From: Companilactobacillus furfuricola
GTDB lineage: Bacteria > Bacillota > Bacilli > Lactobacillales > Lactobacillaceae
Length of the DNA: 38,489 bases
Assembly: GCF_003946325.1 (NCBI RefSeq)
Contig: NZ_RHNT01000019.1
Location: 1-38,489 of the forward strand
Direction of reading: 5' to 3'
Part shown: positions 16,324-23,582 of the stretch, piece after piece
Layout: every line of letters starts with the position of its first letter
Position numbering within the stretch: position 1 is the first letter of the stretch
Notes under the pieces: model-generated
What the model saw: only the letters and a program-made list of their open reading frames with translations
Told to the model about the DNA's origin: nothing
Database searches by the model: none
Position numbers and translations under genes: made by a program

Positions 16324-16370
16324 ATTCAATTAAGTAATTAAATTGTACTAAATAAGAAAAAAATTGCAAT
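16324..16370 (-). promoter_or_regulatory. ArsR-rhodanese promoter with operator
   Basis: The minus strand reads TTGCAA, 16 bases, then TACAAT. Overlapping and following the -10, CAATTTAA and TTGAATAG are separated by 8 bases. This matches the dsbA-like operator in spacing, with one identical half-site and one 6/8 half-site. Confidence 0.6.
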
Positions 16371-16443
16371 TAATACGCAACTCATTTCCACAAAAAAAAT
16401 CGGCAGCATTACGCTACCGATCTGAATAAATAAAAGTTAATTT

Positions 16444-17190
16444 TTAAATAAAACTACGTGTTTTAATACCCATGAATCGACGGTAGAAGAATCGACCGGC
16501 ATAGGCTATTACAGCCAAGATCAAGTAAACTACGCCGTCCAACGGTGGGTTGATAGTCGTTGGAACAAATTGCATCAAACCTAGGAAGACAAACATGATC
16601 ACTAAACCGGCACCCATGTATCCGATCGTTATCATAAGACCTGGACGTTCTGACTTCGGTTTTCTCATTTGTAAGTTGAACCATGTCAACAATACGCCCC
16701 ACATAGCGGCTAGTAAAATCAAAGTAATGATACCAGTTTGATTTTGAGCCGTCTTGTCTTTGCTTGTCAATCCTACGATACCGTACAATACGCCGAATAA
16801 GGCAAAAAATAGTAGTGAAGTATCGATTGCCAAAGCCCAAAATGGTGTTTTCTTCTTAGGCTTAACTGGATGAGCGATATCGCCGGCCTTTTTGGAAACT
16901 GGACCGTACAATTGGTTAGCTGGGATACCCTTGATCTGATTCTCAATGATTTCAGGAAGCATCTTATCGATCGACTCTTTAGCTTCAGCTTCCGTAAAGT
17001 CATCGTCAGTCAAATATTTATTAAGTTTAAAAACATATTCTTCGTTCTTATTACTTAATTGTTTTCTTAATTCATCAGCATCAGCACTGTTGATCTTCTG
17101 AGCAATCTGCTCTTGTTTCTCTTTCTTAACAGAATTGCGCTTTTGTTTCTCTGCCGCTTTCTTATTTCTTTCTCTTAAATCGTCAGCCAT
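16444..17190 (-). CDS. DUF1129-family membrane protein
   Basis: The ATG at 17190 follows GGAGG by 6 bases; a TTG three bases earlier lacks correct spacing. 248 residues. The first 100 are soluble and highly charged (Lys/Glu-rich, coiled-coil-like), with a conserved ANQLYGPVSKKA stretch. Four to five membrane helices follow between about 118 and 238. This matches the DUF1129 proteins commonly found after ychF in lactobacilli. Function is unknown. It lies 14 bases after ychF and ends the segregation-gene operon. Confidence 0.85.
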   Translation of the reverse strand: MADDLRERNKKAAEKQKRNSVKKEKQEQIAQKINSADADELRKQLSNKNEEYVFKLNKYLTDDDFTEAEAKESIDKMLPEIIENQIKGIPANQLYGPVSKKAGDIAHPVKPKKKTPFWALAIDTSLLFFALFGVLYGIVGLTSKDKTAQNQTGIITLILLAAMWGVLLTWFNLQMRKPKSERPGLMITIGYMGAGLVIMFVFLGLMQFVPTTINPPLDGVVYLILAVIAYAGRFFYRRFMGIKTRSFI

Positions 17191-17204
17191 CAATATCCTC
17201 CAGG

Positions 17205-18308
17205 TTAAACGTTAAATCTAAATTCGATAATGTCGCCATCTTGAACTTCATAGTCTTTTCCTTCAAGTCCAAGTTTTCCAGCCTCTTTAACAGCTTGTTC
17301 GCTGCCATATTTATCCAAGTCGTCAAACGCCATAACTTCGGCACGAATAAATCCACGTTCAAAGTCAGAGTGAATAATACCAGCAACTTGTGGTGCTTTC
17401 ATTCCTTCATGGAAAGTCCAAGCACGAGTTTCCTTACCACCAGCAGTGAAGAAAGTTCTCAAGCCTAATAGTTTGTAACTAGCTTTGATCAATTTATCAA
17501 GACCAGATTCAGTAACACCTTCAGCCTCTAAAAATTCAGCTCTTTCATCATCATCTAATTCGGCAATTTCTTCTTCAGTTTTTGCTGAAACACCAATGAC
17601 TTGTGCGTTTTCTTTCTTAGCATAGTCTTCAACGATCTTGTAATACTTCGATGCTTCTGGATCACCCATGTCATCTTCAGCGATATTAGCGACGTACAAA
17701 ACTGGTTTAGAAGTTAATAGGAATAATCCTTTAACGATCTTTTGTTCGTCTTCGTTAAACTCGATCGAACGAACTGCCCCGCCTTCTTCAAGGACAGGTT
17801 TGATCTTCTTCAAGACAGCTAATTCAGCAATGGCATCTTTATCTTTAGCGGAAGTTGCTTGTTTTTCGACTTTCGTATAACGCTTGTTGATACTGTCGAG
17901 ATCAGCGATACTCAACTCTAAATTGATCGTTTCAATATCATCGAGTGGATCAACTTTACCCGTAACACTAGTAATATTATCGTCGTCAAAGGCACGAACA
18001 ACGTGAACGATGGCATCAACTTGACGGATATTTTCCAAAAATTTGTTTCCTAGTCCTTCACCCTTGCTGGCGCCCTTAACGATTCCAGCGATATCAGTAA
18101 ATTCAAATGTTGTATGAATAATTTTCTTTGCAGGGATCAATTCATCGATCCGAGCCAATCTTTTATCTGGGACTTCAACCATCCCGACGTTAGGGTCAAT
18201 GGTAGCGAATGGGTAGTTAGCCATCTCCGCACCAGCTTTAGTAATAGCGTTAAATAGTGTTGATTTACCAACGTTAGGTAAACCTACGATTCCGGCAGTA
18301 AGGGCCAT
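17205..18308 (-). CDS. ychF: YchF/OLA1-type P-loop nucleotidase
   Basis: 367 residues, full length. G1 GLPNVGKST, G3 DIAGIVKGASKGEG, and the G4 position reads NIAE in place of NKxD, which is the hallmark that makes YchF prefer ATP to GTP. A central coiled-coil and a C-terminal TGS-like domain follow (FFTAGGKETRAWTF to the end). It binds ribosomes and is linked to translation and stress responses. Its ATG overlaps the stop of the DUF951 gene (TAATG), so the two are translationally coupled. Confidence 0.95.
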   Translation of the reverse strand: MALTAGIVGLPNVGKSTLFNAITKAGAEMANYPFATIDPNVGMVEVPDKRLARIDELIPAKKIIHTTFEFTDIAGIVKGASKGEGLGNKFLENIRQVDAIVHVVRAFDDDNITSVTGKVDPLDDIETINLELSIADLDSINKRYTKVEKQATSAKDKDAIAELAVLKKIKPVLEEGGAVRSIEFNEDEQKIVKGLFLLTSKPVLYVANIAEDDMGDPEASKYYKIVEDYAKKENAQVIGVSAKTEEEIAELDDDERAEFLEAEGVTESGLDKLIKASYKLLGLRTFFTAGGKETRAWTFHEGMKAPQVAGIIHSDFERGFIRAEVMAFDDLDKYGSEQAVKEAGKLGLEGKDYEVQDGDIIEFRFNV

Positions 18309-18574
18309 TATAAATCCTCCTCATTATTGATAGTGTTAGGTTTCATGATGTGATCTTGTTTGAGATAAAATTCCTCATTGGAATAATCGACATCAGCAGC
18401 TTTAGTGGCTACTTTTTTAAATTTCTTATTGAATTCAGCTCGTGGGATCATAACTATATGTCCACAGCCCATGCATTTTATTTTGATATCTGCGCCGAGA
18501 CGAATGATCTCCCAGCGATTTACCCCACAGGCGTGAGGTTTCTTCATCGTAATAAGATCTCCTAAATTAAACAT
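18308..18574 (-). CDS. DUF951 family protein
   Basis: 88 residues. The N-terminal half is the DUF951 fold, with MKKPHACG, NRWEIIRLGADIKIKC and a CMGCGH knuckle, so three cysteines and a His could bind zinc. The C-terminal 35 residues are a charged extension. It sits between parB and ychF, its usual place in Bacilli. A nucleic-acid-related role is suggested for the family but not shown. Confidence 0.9.
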   Translation of the reverse strand: MFNLGDLITMKKPHACGVNRWEIIRLGADIKIKCMGCGHIVMIPRAEFNKKFKKVATKAADVDYSNEEFYLKQDHIMKPNTINNEEDL

Positions 18575-18582
18575 AATATCCT

Positions 18583-19452
18583 CTAATCTATTTTGATTCC
18601 TAATATGTCTAAAATACGATTTAAGTCATCCGTATTGGTAAAATCGATTTCCAGTTTACCATGACCGTTACGACCTGTTTTAACAGCGACTTGTGTATCG
18701 AATTTTTCGACTAGTCGGTCTTCAGTTGCTTTAACGAAAGGCGATTTAGTCTTTGGTGCCTTCTTCTTCTTAGTATCTTTCTTTGAATCTGTTGCTAATT
18801 GTTCCAATTGACGAACGGTTAAGTCTTCATCAACGGCTTTTTGAGCTAGTTTTTCAATTTGATCTTGATCCTTTAAACTCAGCAAAGTTCTAGCTTGTCC
18901 CATCGACAAAGCTCCACTTTGAACTAATTGTTTCGTTGAATCAGGCAAGTTCAATAATCGCAAATAGTTAGCAATATATGGTCGACTTTTGCCAAGACGT
19001 TTCGAAACTTGCTCTTGTGTCAAATTAAGCTTTGAGATCAACGTTTGATAAGCGTCAGCTTCTTCAAGTGGCGTTAGATCTTCACGTTGTAAGTTTTCTA
19101 GGACAGCTATTTCCATCATCCCTGACTCACTCAGTGGTCGAACGATTGCAGGTATTGTTGTTTTCTTAGCTATCTTGCTAGCACGGAATCTTCTTTCACC
19201 TGCGATGATCTCATAACCATTAACGCTTTCACGAACAATGATCGGTTGAAAAACGCCGTTTTGGTCGATTGATTTAGCCAGTTCATTTAAAGCATGTTCA
19301 TCGAATGTTTTTCTAGGTTGGTAAGGGTTAGGACGGATTTGGTCTAAATCTAGATCAACTACTGTTTCACTATTTTCGTCGATCGCTTCAAATTCAGAGA
19401 AAATCGCATCGATCCCTTTGCCTAATCCTTTTTTATTTTTGCTTGATGCCAT
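18583..19452 (-). CDS. parB: ParB / Spo0J chromosome-partition protein
   Basis: 289 residues. The N-terminal LGKGIDAIF is the region that contacts ParA. The CTPase/parS-clamp domain has NPYQPRKTF and the GERRFRA motif (about residues 89-95). The helix-turn-helix (TQEQVSKRLGKSRPYIANYLRLL) reads parS. A Lys-rich linker precedes the C-terminal dimer domain. It loads on parS, spreads, and recruits SMC near the origin. Its start overlaps the 3' end of parA by 20 bases. No canonical parS is seen in this window. Confidence 0.95.
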   Translation of the reverse strand: MASSKNKKGLGKGIDAIFSEFEAIDENSETVVDLDLDQIRPNPYQPRKTFDEHALNELAKSIDQNGVFQPIIVRESVNGYEIIAGERRFRASKIAKKTTIPAIVRPLSESGMMEIAVLENLQREDLTPLEEADAYQTLISKLNLTQEQVSKRLGKSRPYIANYLRLLNLPDSTKQLVQSGALSMGQARTLLSLKDQDQIEKLAQKAVDEDLTVRQLEQLATDSKKDTKKKKAPKTKSPFVKATEDRLVEKFDTQVAVKTGRNGHGKLEIDFTNTDDLNRILDILGIKID

Positions 19453-20209
19453 TACGCTTTAGTACCTCCTTGGCCAATGAAGTATAAGCCTCCGCACCAC
19501 GTGAACGGTCGTCAAAATCGACGATCGGTAGTCCATAACTAGGAGCTTCTGCCAATGTTGTATTTCTGGGTACGATCGATTTATATACACGATCGCCAAA
19601 ATATGATTTAACCTCATCAACAACTTGTTTACCGAGATTAGTTCTTGAATCTAGCATAGTTAATAAAACGCCTTCGATTTCTAAGTCGGAATTGAAGTGT
19701 TTTTGTACTAATCTAATAGTATTTAATAACTGGCTTAAACCTTCCAGAGCATAGTATTCGCTTTGAACTGGAATTAGGATCGAATCACTAGCTGTGAAGG
19801 CATTTGTGGAAAGTTGACCTAGTGAAGGTGGACAGTCGATCAAAATAAAGTCGTAATTTTCATCAACTTTGTCGATCCCTGCTTTGAGACGAGTTTCCCG
19901 TGCCATCATAGAAGTCAATTCCATTTCAGCACCAGCCAATTGGATGGTAGCCGGAACGATATCAAGGTTGTCGTGTTTTGAGTGGATGATAGTCTTTTCC
20001 AGTGGATATTCATTCACCAAAACATCATAAACATCTTTGACCACGTTAGCTTTTTTGATACCGAGTCCACTAGTGGCGTTACCTTGTGGGTCAACGTCAA
20101 CGATCAGAACTCTTTGGCCCATGTTAGTTAAACATGCGCCCAAATTAATGGTCGTTGTGGTTTTACCAACGCCACCTTTTTGATTTGCAATGGATATTTT
20201 TCGTGCCAT
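19433..20209 (-). CDS. parA: ParA / Soj partition ATPase
   Basis: The ATG at 20209 is chosen: GGGGAATAAG lies directly before it, overlapping the region of the noc stop, and the protein then begins in the standard way (MARKISIANQKGGVG). 258 residues. The deviant Walker A KGGVGKTTT is at 11-19, followed by the VDVDPQGNATSGLG motif and FILIDCPPSLG. It binds DNA as an ATP dimer and works with ParB in origin segregation and control of DnaA. The longer frame to 20287 runs into the noc gene and is not needed. Confidence 0.95.
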   Translation of the reverse strand: MARKISIANQKGGVGKTTTTINLGACLTNMGQRVLIVDVDPQGNATSGLGIKKANVVKDVYDVLVNEYPLEKTIIHSKHDNLDIVPATIQLAGAEMELTSMMARETRLKAGIDKVDENYDFILIDCPPSLGQLSTNAFTASDSILIPVQSEYYALEGLSQLLNTIRLVQKHFNSDLEIEGVLLTMLDSRTNLGKQVVDEVKSYFGDRVYKSIVPRNTTLAEAPSYGLPIVDFDDRSRGAEAYTSLAKEVLKRNGIKQK

Positions 20210-20219
20210 CTTATTCCCC

Positions 20220-21101
20220 TTAATCTTCAAGGTCGTCATCATGGATCCTGATGTCAATCTCGTAAAATCCTTTTTTCTTATCTTCAACGAAACTTACTGA
20301 AGTTCCGTGTTTCTTCATCTTAGCAATGTTTGCTTTGACGTCTTCAATGGAAGTATTGATGTTGTATTCATTGCTAGATTTCTTTGGCTTAGCATCTGCA
20401 GCGGTATCTGAAGCTTTAACATCTTTATCTTCAGCCTTTGACTTGTCTTCTTTAGCGGTATATTTATCAACAAGTGCTTTTGTTTCTTTAACATTTAAAC
20501 TTTTATCTAAAATCTTAGCCAAAGCTTTGTTTTGTTGATCTTGATCTAATCTTAACAATTCTCGTCCGTGACGAGTGCTAATCTTCTCATTAGCTAATGA
20601 CTCTAGGACTTCATCGCTCAAGGAAAGTAAACGTAGTTTATTAGCCACATATGACTGACTCTTGCTTAGGCGATTAGCTCATTCCAGTTGCGTGATATTC
20701 TCAGCATCGAGCACCTTACGATAAGCTCTAGCTTCTTCAACTGGATTCAGATTTTCTCGTTGAACGTTTTCGATCAACGCCATTGAAGCAGTTTCTTCAT
20801 CATCTAGTTCTTTAACAATTACTGGGACTTTGTGCCAGTTTAACTTCTTAAGAGCTCGAAATCTTCTTTCACCGGCAATGATCTCATATTTGCCGTCTTC
20901 ATATGAACGAACGACCATTGGTTGCAATAAGCCATGTTCGCTAATGGTTTGTGATAACTCAGTAATACTCTTCTCATCGAAATCGGTACGTGGTTGATAG
21001 CGATTGGGAATGATCTTATCCAAACTAACGCGAATTACGCGACCTCTAGTAGCATCCCCATTACTTGTTGTCTTTGGATTTTCTTCTGATTTTAGTGCCA
21101 C
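20220..21101 (-). pseudogene. noc: Noc nucleoid-occlusion protein with an in-frame stop
   Basis: The whole frame encodes a normal-length ParB-like Noc of 293 codons, but codon 141 is TGA (plus-strand 20679-20681). The N-terminal part has NRYQPRTDF, the GERRFRA motif and ENVQREN. The part after the stop carries the rest of the helix-turn-helix (ANRLSKSQSYVANKLRLL) and the C-terminal dimer domain. In B. subtilis Noc the same position is leucine, so TTA to TGA is the simplest change. The stop falls inside the DNA-binding domain, so a truncated product should not bind its sites. A GTG at 20648 could start the second half, but with no obvious ribosome site. A sequencing error or read-through is possible. 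Confidence 0.85.
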
Positions 21102-21116
21102 GATCTTTCCTCCCTG

Positions 21117-21842
21117 CTATTTGATTAATGGTTTTCTAGAAGGCGTCCCCGGCTTTCTAGGATATTTCTTTGGTGTCTCTTTGGTTTTGCTTACAAAAAT
21201 TAAATTACGCGAACCTGCACCGTTTGGTAGCTCAAATTCTGCTTGTTTCTCAAATTTTCCACCTAAGGTTGTTATGGCGAATTTGGCTTCAACTAATTCT
21301 TCACTCGCTTTATCGGCCTTCATAGCGATGAATTGACCACCTTTTTTAACAAATGGCAAACACAATTCCGTCAACACAGCCATAGAAGCAACGGCGCGAG
21401 CTGTTACTAGATCAAAACTTTGACGATACTGTTTGTTTTGACCCAATTCTTCAGCACGACCATGGACTAAATTTACATTCTCAAGACCTAACTTATCAAC
21501 TAGTTGGTTTAGAAAATTGATCCGTTTATTGAGCGAATCAATAATGGTAACTTGCAAATTTGGGTTAACGATCTTTAGCGGGATCGAAGGGAAACCTGCA
21601 CCAGACCCAACATCACAAATCGAAAGGTCATCTTTGATCAAGGCATCATCGAAAAAGTCTAAAATCAATGAATCATAAAAGTGTTTCAAATAAACTTGCT
21701 CTTTCTCTGTGATCGACGTCAAATTCATGACCTTGTTCGTTTCAACTAGCTCATGAAAATAAGTCTCAAATTGTGATTTTTGGGTATCGCTTAGATCGAT
21801 ACCCTTTGTCGATAATGCTTCAAAAAATTCTTCAGGTGTCAT
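21117..21842 (-). CDS. rsmG: 16S rRNA (guanine-N7) methyltransferase RsmG
   Basis: 241 residues. The SAM-binding motif is [15 protein letters not shown] (about 77-91), followed by the [13 protein letters not shown] strand-helix and the late VTARAVA motif. It methylates the G527 position of 16S rRNA. Loss gives low-level streptomycin resistance in other species. GGAGG precedes the ATG. It leads the rsmG-noc-parA-parB block. The leader carries a short perfect inverted repeat described separately. Confidence 0.95.
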   Translation of the reverse strand: MTPEEFFEALSTKGIDLSDTQKSQFETYFHELVETNKVMNLTSITEKEQVYLKHFYDSLILDFFDDALIKDDLSICDVGSGAGFPSIPLKIVNPNLQVTIIDSLNKRINFLNQLVDKLGLENVNLVHGRAEELGQNKQYRQSFDLVTARAVASMAVLTELCLPFVKKGGQFIAMKADKASEELVEAKFAITTLGGKFEKQAEFELPNGAGSRNLIFVSKTKETPKKYPRKPGTPSRKPLIK

Positions 21843-21857
21843 TCAATTCCTCCAGCC

Positions 21858-21876
21858 GTGAAACACTATGTTTCAC
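21858..21876. promoter_or_regulatory. Inverted repeat made of everted parS half-sites
   Basis: GTGAAACA, CTA, TGTTTCAC: both arms are exact halves of the consensus parS (TGTTTCAC plus GTGAAACA), but in swapped order and with a 3-base spacer. It lies 16-34 bases before the rsmG ATG and could also form an RNA hairpin next to the ribosome site. Confidence 0.5.
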
Positions 21877-22129
21877 ACCTACTTATCGTATATTAAATAA
21901 AAATTTAATTCAATGGTCTGTTAAGTTTCTGTCTCTTATATTATATAGAAGAAATTGAAAAAAATTAGGGTTTTGCGAAAAAATCCTTAACTAAATAATG
22001 GTAATATTTTTCGGTGGTTTATTCAAATAGTCAAATGAATACGACTAATGTCCACATACTACTAGATTCAGGATTAACTCACATTAAAGTGACCAACAAA
22101 AAGCTTTTTGAGTCAATAATTTGGAAATC

Positions 22130-22186
22130 TTCACAATTTATTCACATTTTCAAAATAATTTATTCACGTCTCACCGGTACTATATT
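22130..22186 (+). promoter_or_regulatory. Promoter region with helically phased TTCAC repeats
   Basis: TTCAC occurs at 22130, 22141 and 22163, spaced by 11 and 22 bases. The last two lie within identical AATTTATTCAC repeats. A -10 candidate TATATT follows at 22181-22186, with a poor -35. The phasing places the repeats on one face of the helix, as for an activator. Two repeats also resemble DnaA boxes (TTATTCACA and TTATTCACG). Confidence 0.4.
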
Positions 22187-22192
22187 ACTTGT

Positions 22193-22299
22193 AGATAAGA
22201 GTTACGAATTCTTATCTCTCCCCCCTATAACATAATATTTAATCCCTAAATATAAATATTTATTTGAAATAACACTCATCCCCAGAGTGTTATTTTTTT
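22193..22299 (+). ncRNA. Candidate C-rich small regulatory RNA
   Basis: No convincing gene lies here, yet there is a -10 (TATATT) 7 bases before a perfect hairpin (AGATAAGA with TCTTATCT, 22193-22217), then a CCCCCC run at 22220-22225, an AT-rich stretch, and a Rho-independent terminator (11-bp stem 22267-22295 with T-run). The terminator loop reads ATCCCCA. Two unpaired C-rich segments are complementary to Shine-Dalgarno sequences, the design of Firmicute sRNAs such as RsaE/RoxS. It would be about 107 nt. Function is inferred from design only. Confidence 0.5.
22267..22299 (+). terminator. Terminator with C-rich loop
   Basis: AAATAACACTC pairs with GAGTGTTATTT, loop ATCCCCA, then T-run. The T-run is on the plus strand only, so it ends a plus-strand transcript, although no plus-strand gene precedes it. 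Confidence 0.75.
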
Positions 22300-22310
22300 G
22301 CTTAATATTT

Positions 22311-22350
22311 AAAAAACGCCCTATTCAGCAAATTGAATAGGGCATTTTTT
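22311..22350. terminator. Bidirectional terminator
   Basis: GCCCTATTCA pairs with TGAATAGGGC, flanked by an A-run and a T-run. It ends the minus-strand GlsB/YeaQ gene. Confidence 0.85.
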
Positions 22351-22365
22351 CCGTTATAACGGTGA

Positions 22366-22611
22366 CTAATTTAATTTTTGAACTATCCATGAAACAACCA
22401 CAACTAAAATGACTGCTCCAATCAATGAAGGAATGATTGCCATTCCTGCCAGTTGAGGACCCCAAGATCCTAATAGTGCTTCTCCTAAAGCTGAACCTAC
22501 GATACCAGCAATGATATTGCTGGCGCAGCCCATAGCTTCACCTTTTTTAGTGATTGCTCCGGCAATAGCACCAATAATCGCACCAACGATTATAACCCAT
22601 AACCAATGCAT
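22366..22611 (-). CDS. GlsB/YeaQ/YmgE-family membrane protein
   Basis: 81 residues with three hydrophobic, glycine-rich helices. The family pattern is WVIIVGAIIGAIAGAI at the start, a short polar turn with GCASNIIAGIVGSALGEALLG, and a last helix IGAVILVVVVSWIVQKLN. Members are stress-induced membrane proteins of unknown mechanism, sometimes named transglycosylase-associated without evidence for that activity. GAGGGA lies before the ATG. The start context CGTGATCAAATG is identical to that of the 96-residue gene opposite. Confidence 0.88.
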   Translation of the reverse strand: MHWLWVIIVGAIIGAIAGAITKKGEAMGCASNIIAGIVGSALGEALLGSWGPQLAGMAIIPSLIGAVILVVVVSWIVQKLN

Positions 22612-22955
22612 TTGATCACGTCCCTCTTATTTAATAATTCAATTATAACTTTCACTGAAAACTGTAACAAGTATAATTATGATCAATACAATTTCAATGA
22701 TTATTCGACTTGAGAGATGAAATAGGTGTTTTGTCAAAAAGACAATAAACAAAATTGAAAATTCAAGAACGAAAAAATAAAACAACCTGTGCTTCGTTTT
22801 TTCTTATTTGTTATGATCGGACAGTATCCTAAAATGTTTTGTCATCACTTGTCATACTATGCATTTTCATTGTTTCTTCTCAAAATAACGTTACAATTAA
22901 ATTGAGGTCGATAGATCTCTCTTTCATTCAAATTTCATAGACAGGTCGTGATCAA
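22612..22955. other. Divergent intergenic region
   Basis: This stretch must hold the promoters of the minus-strand GlsB/YeaQ gene and of the plus-strand 96-residue gene. I see no confident -35/-10 pair, RNA structure or gene in it. Confidence 0.4.
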
Positions 22956-23246
22956 ATGTTAAGAAAATTGCACGATTTCATCAAAAGAAAATATGAAGAA
23001 GGAGATTATCAACAAGCAGCAGATAGTTATTACGATTGGAAAAATAGCATTCGTGCTCAGATCAATGATGATTATCGGTTAGGATACGATCAAGCGGTTG
23101 CGGATTTCGAGAATCATCGTAGTTTTCATCATTATCCTGACAAAATAATCAGCTTTTCAAACGCTTTAACCAGTCAACGAATCAACGAAGTCGATCGTTT
23201 CATTCGTGGTTATAATGCGGGTATTGAGTCAACTAAAGTTAAATAG
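22956..23246 (+). CDS. Unknown 96-residue cytoplasmic protein
   Basis: 96 residues, charged and aromatic (LRKLHDFIKRKYEEGDYQQA; NDDYRLGYDQAVADFENHR; RFIRGYNAGIESTK). No signal peptide, membrane helix or Cys motif. The spacing of Tyr, Gly and acidic residues suggests an all-alpha fold with two similar halves (YRLGYDQAV and FIRGYNAGI). I do not recognise a family. The start context AGGTCGTGATCAA before the ATG shares 12 bases with the GlsB/YeaQ gene start. It is closed by its own terminator. Confidence 0.65.
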   Translation: MLRKLHDFIKRKYEEGDYQQAADSYYDWKNSIRAQINDDYRLGYDQAVADFENHRSFHHYPDKIISFSNALTSQRINEVDRFIRGYNAGIESTKVK

Positions 23247-23582
23247 GATTCCACTGTAACCTGGAACTAGTTTTGAAATAATAAAGTCATATTTGCAAAC
23301 GAAACTGCAAATATGGCTTTTTAATTTTCAGAAAAATACCACTCTAATAAAAATAATCGTTGAATTATTATTTTTAACATATCCAATAACGCTATCCCAG
23401 ATGTAAGACGCTAATAAAAATCATTTTTAAGATAACTGTCTTATAGTTTTTTCGCTACATAACATTTAAAGATAAATGTGCTTTAAATTTATCATTAGAG
23501 GATATATGTCTTACGATTAGTTATGGAGATATAGGTTATGAAATAGATCTTAGGAGAATTTATCTACAAAGAAGGTCTATTT
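23247..23582 (+). promoter_or_regulatory. Terminator, then promoter/leader region of the giant adhesin
   Basis: No gene is seen. After the terminator at 23283-23322 come GTAAGAC (23403), GTCTTAT (23438) and GTCTTAC (23508), which are 35 and 70 bases apart, the first inverted relative to the others. An ACATTTA/TAAATGT hairpin lies near 23462-23479. AGAAGG before the ATG at 23583 is the ribosome site. No strong -10 was found. Confidence 0.4.
23283..23322 (+). terminator. Hairpin terminator after the 96-residue gene
   Basis: AAAGTCATATTTGCA (23283-23297) pairs with TGCAAATATGGCTTT (23306-23320) with one G-U pair, then TT and an AT-rich tail. Confidence 0.8.

Noticed and set aside
19490-19512. 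CACGTGAA-containing site at the end of parA as a parS
   Set aside because: Only the central bases match TGTTTCACGTGAAACA; the outer positions differ too much.
22138-22168. Chromosomal replication origin, from two DnaA-box-like sequences
   Set aside because: Only two boxes, no dnaA gene or AT-rich unwinding array; the repeats are better read as regulator sites.
22014-22235. A 73-residue plus-strand frame upstream of the small-RNA candidate
   Set aside because: No ribosome site, low-complexity composition, and it overlaps promoter-like repeats and the sRNA hairpin.
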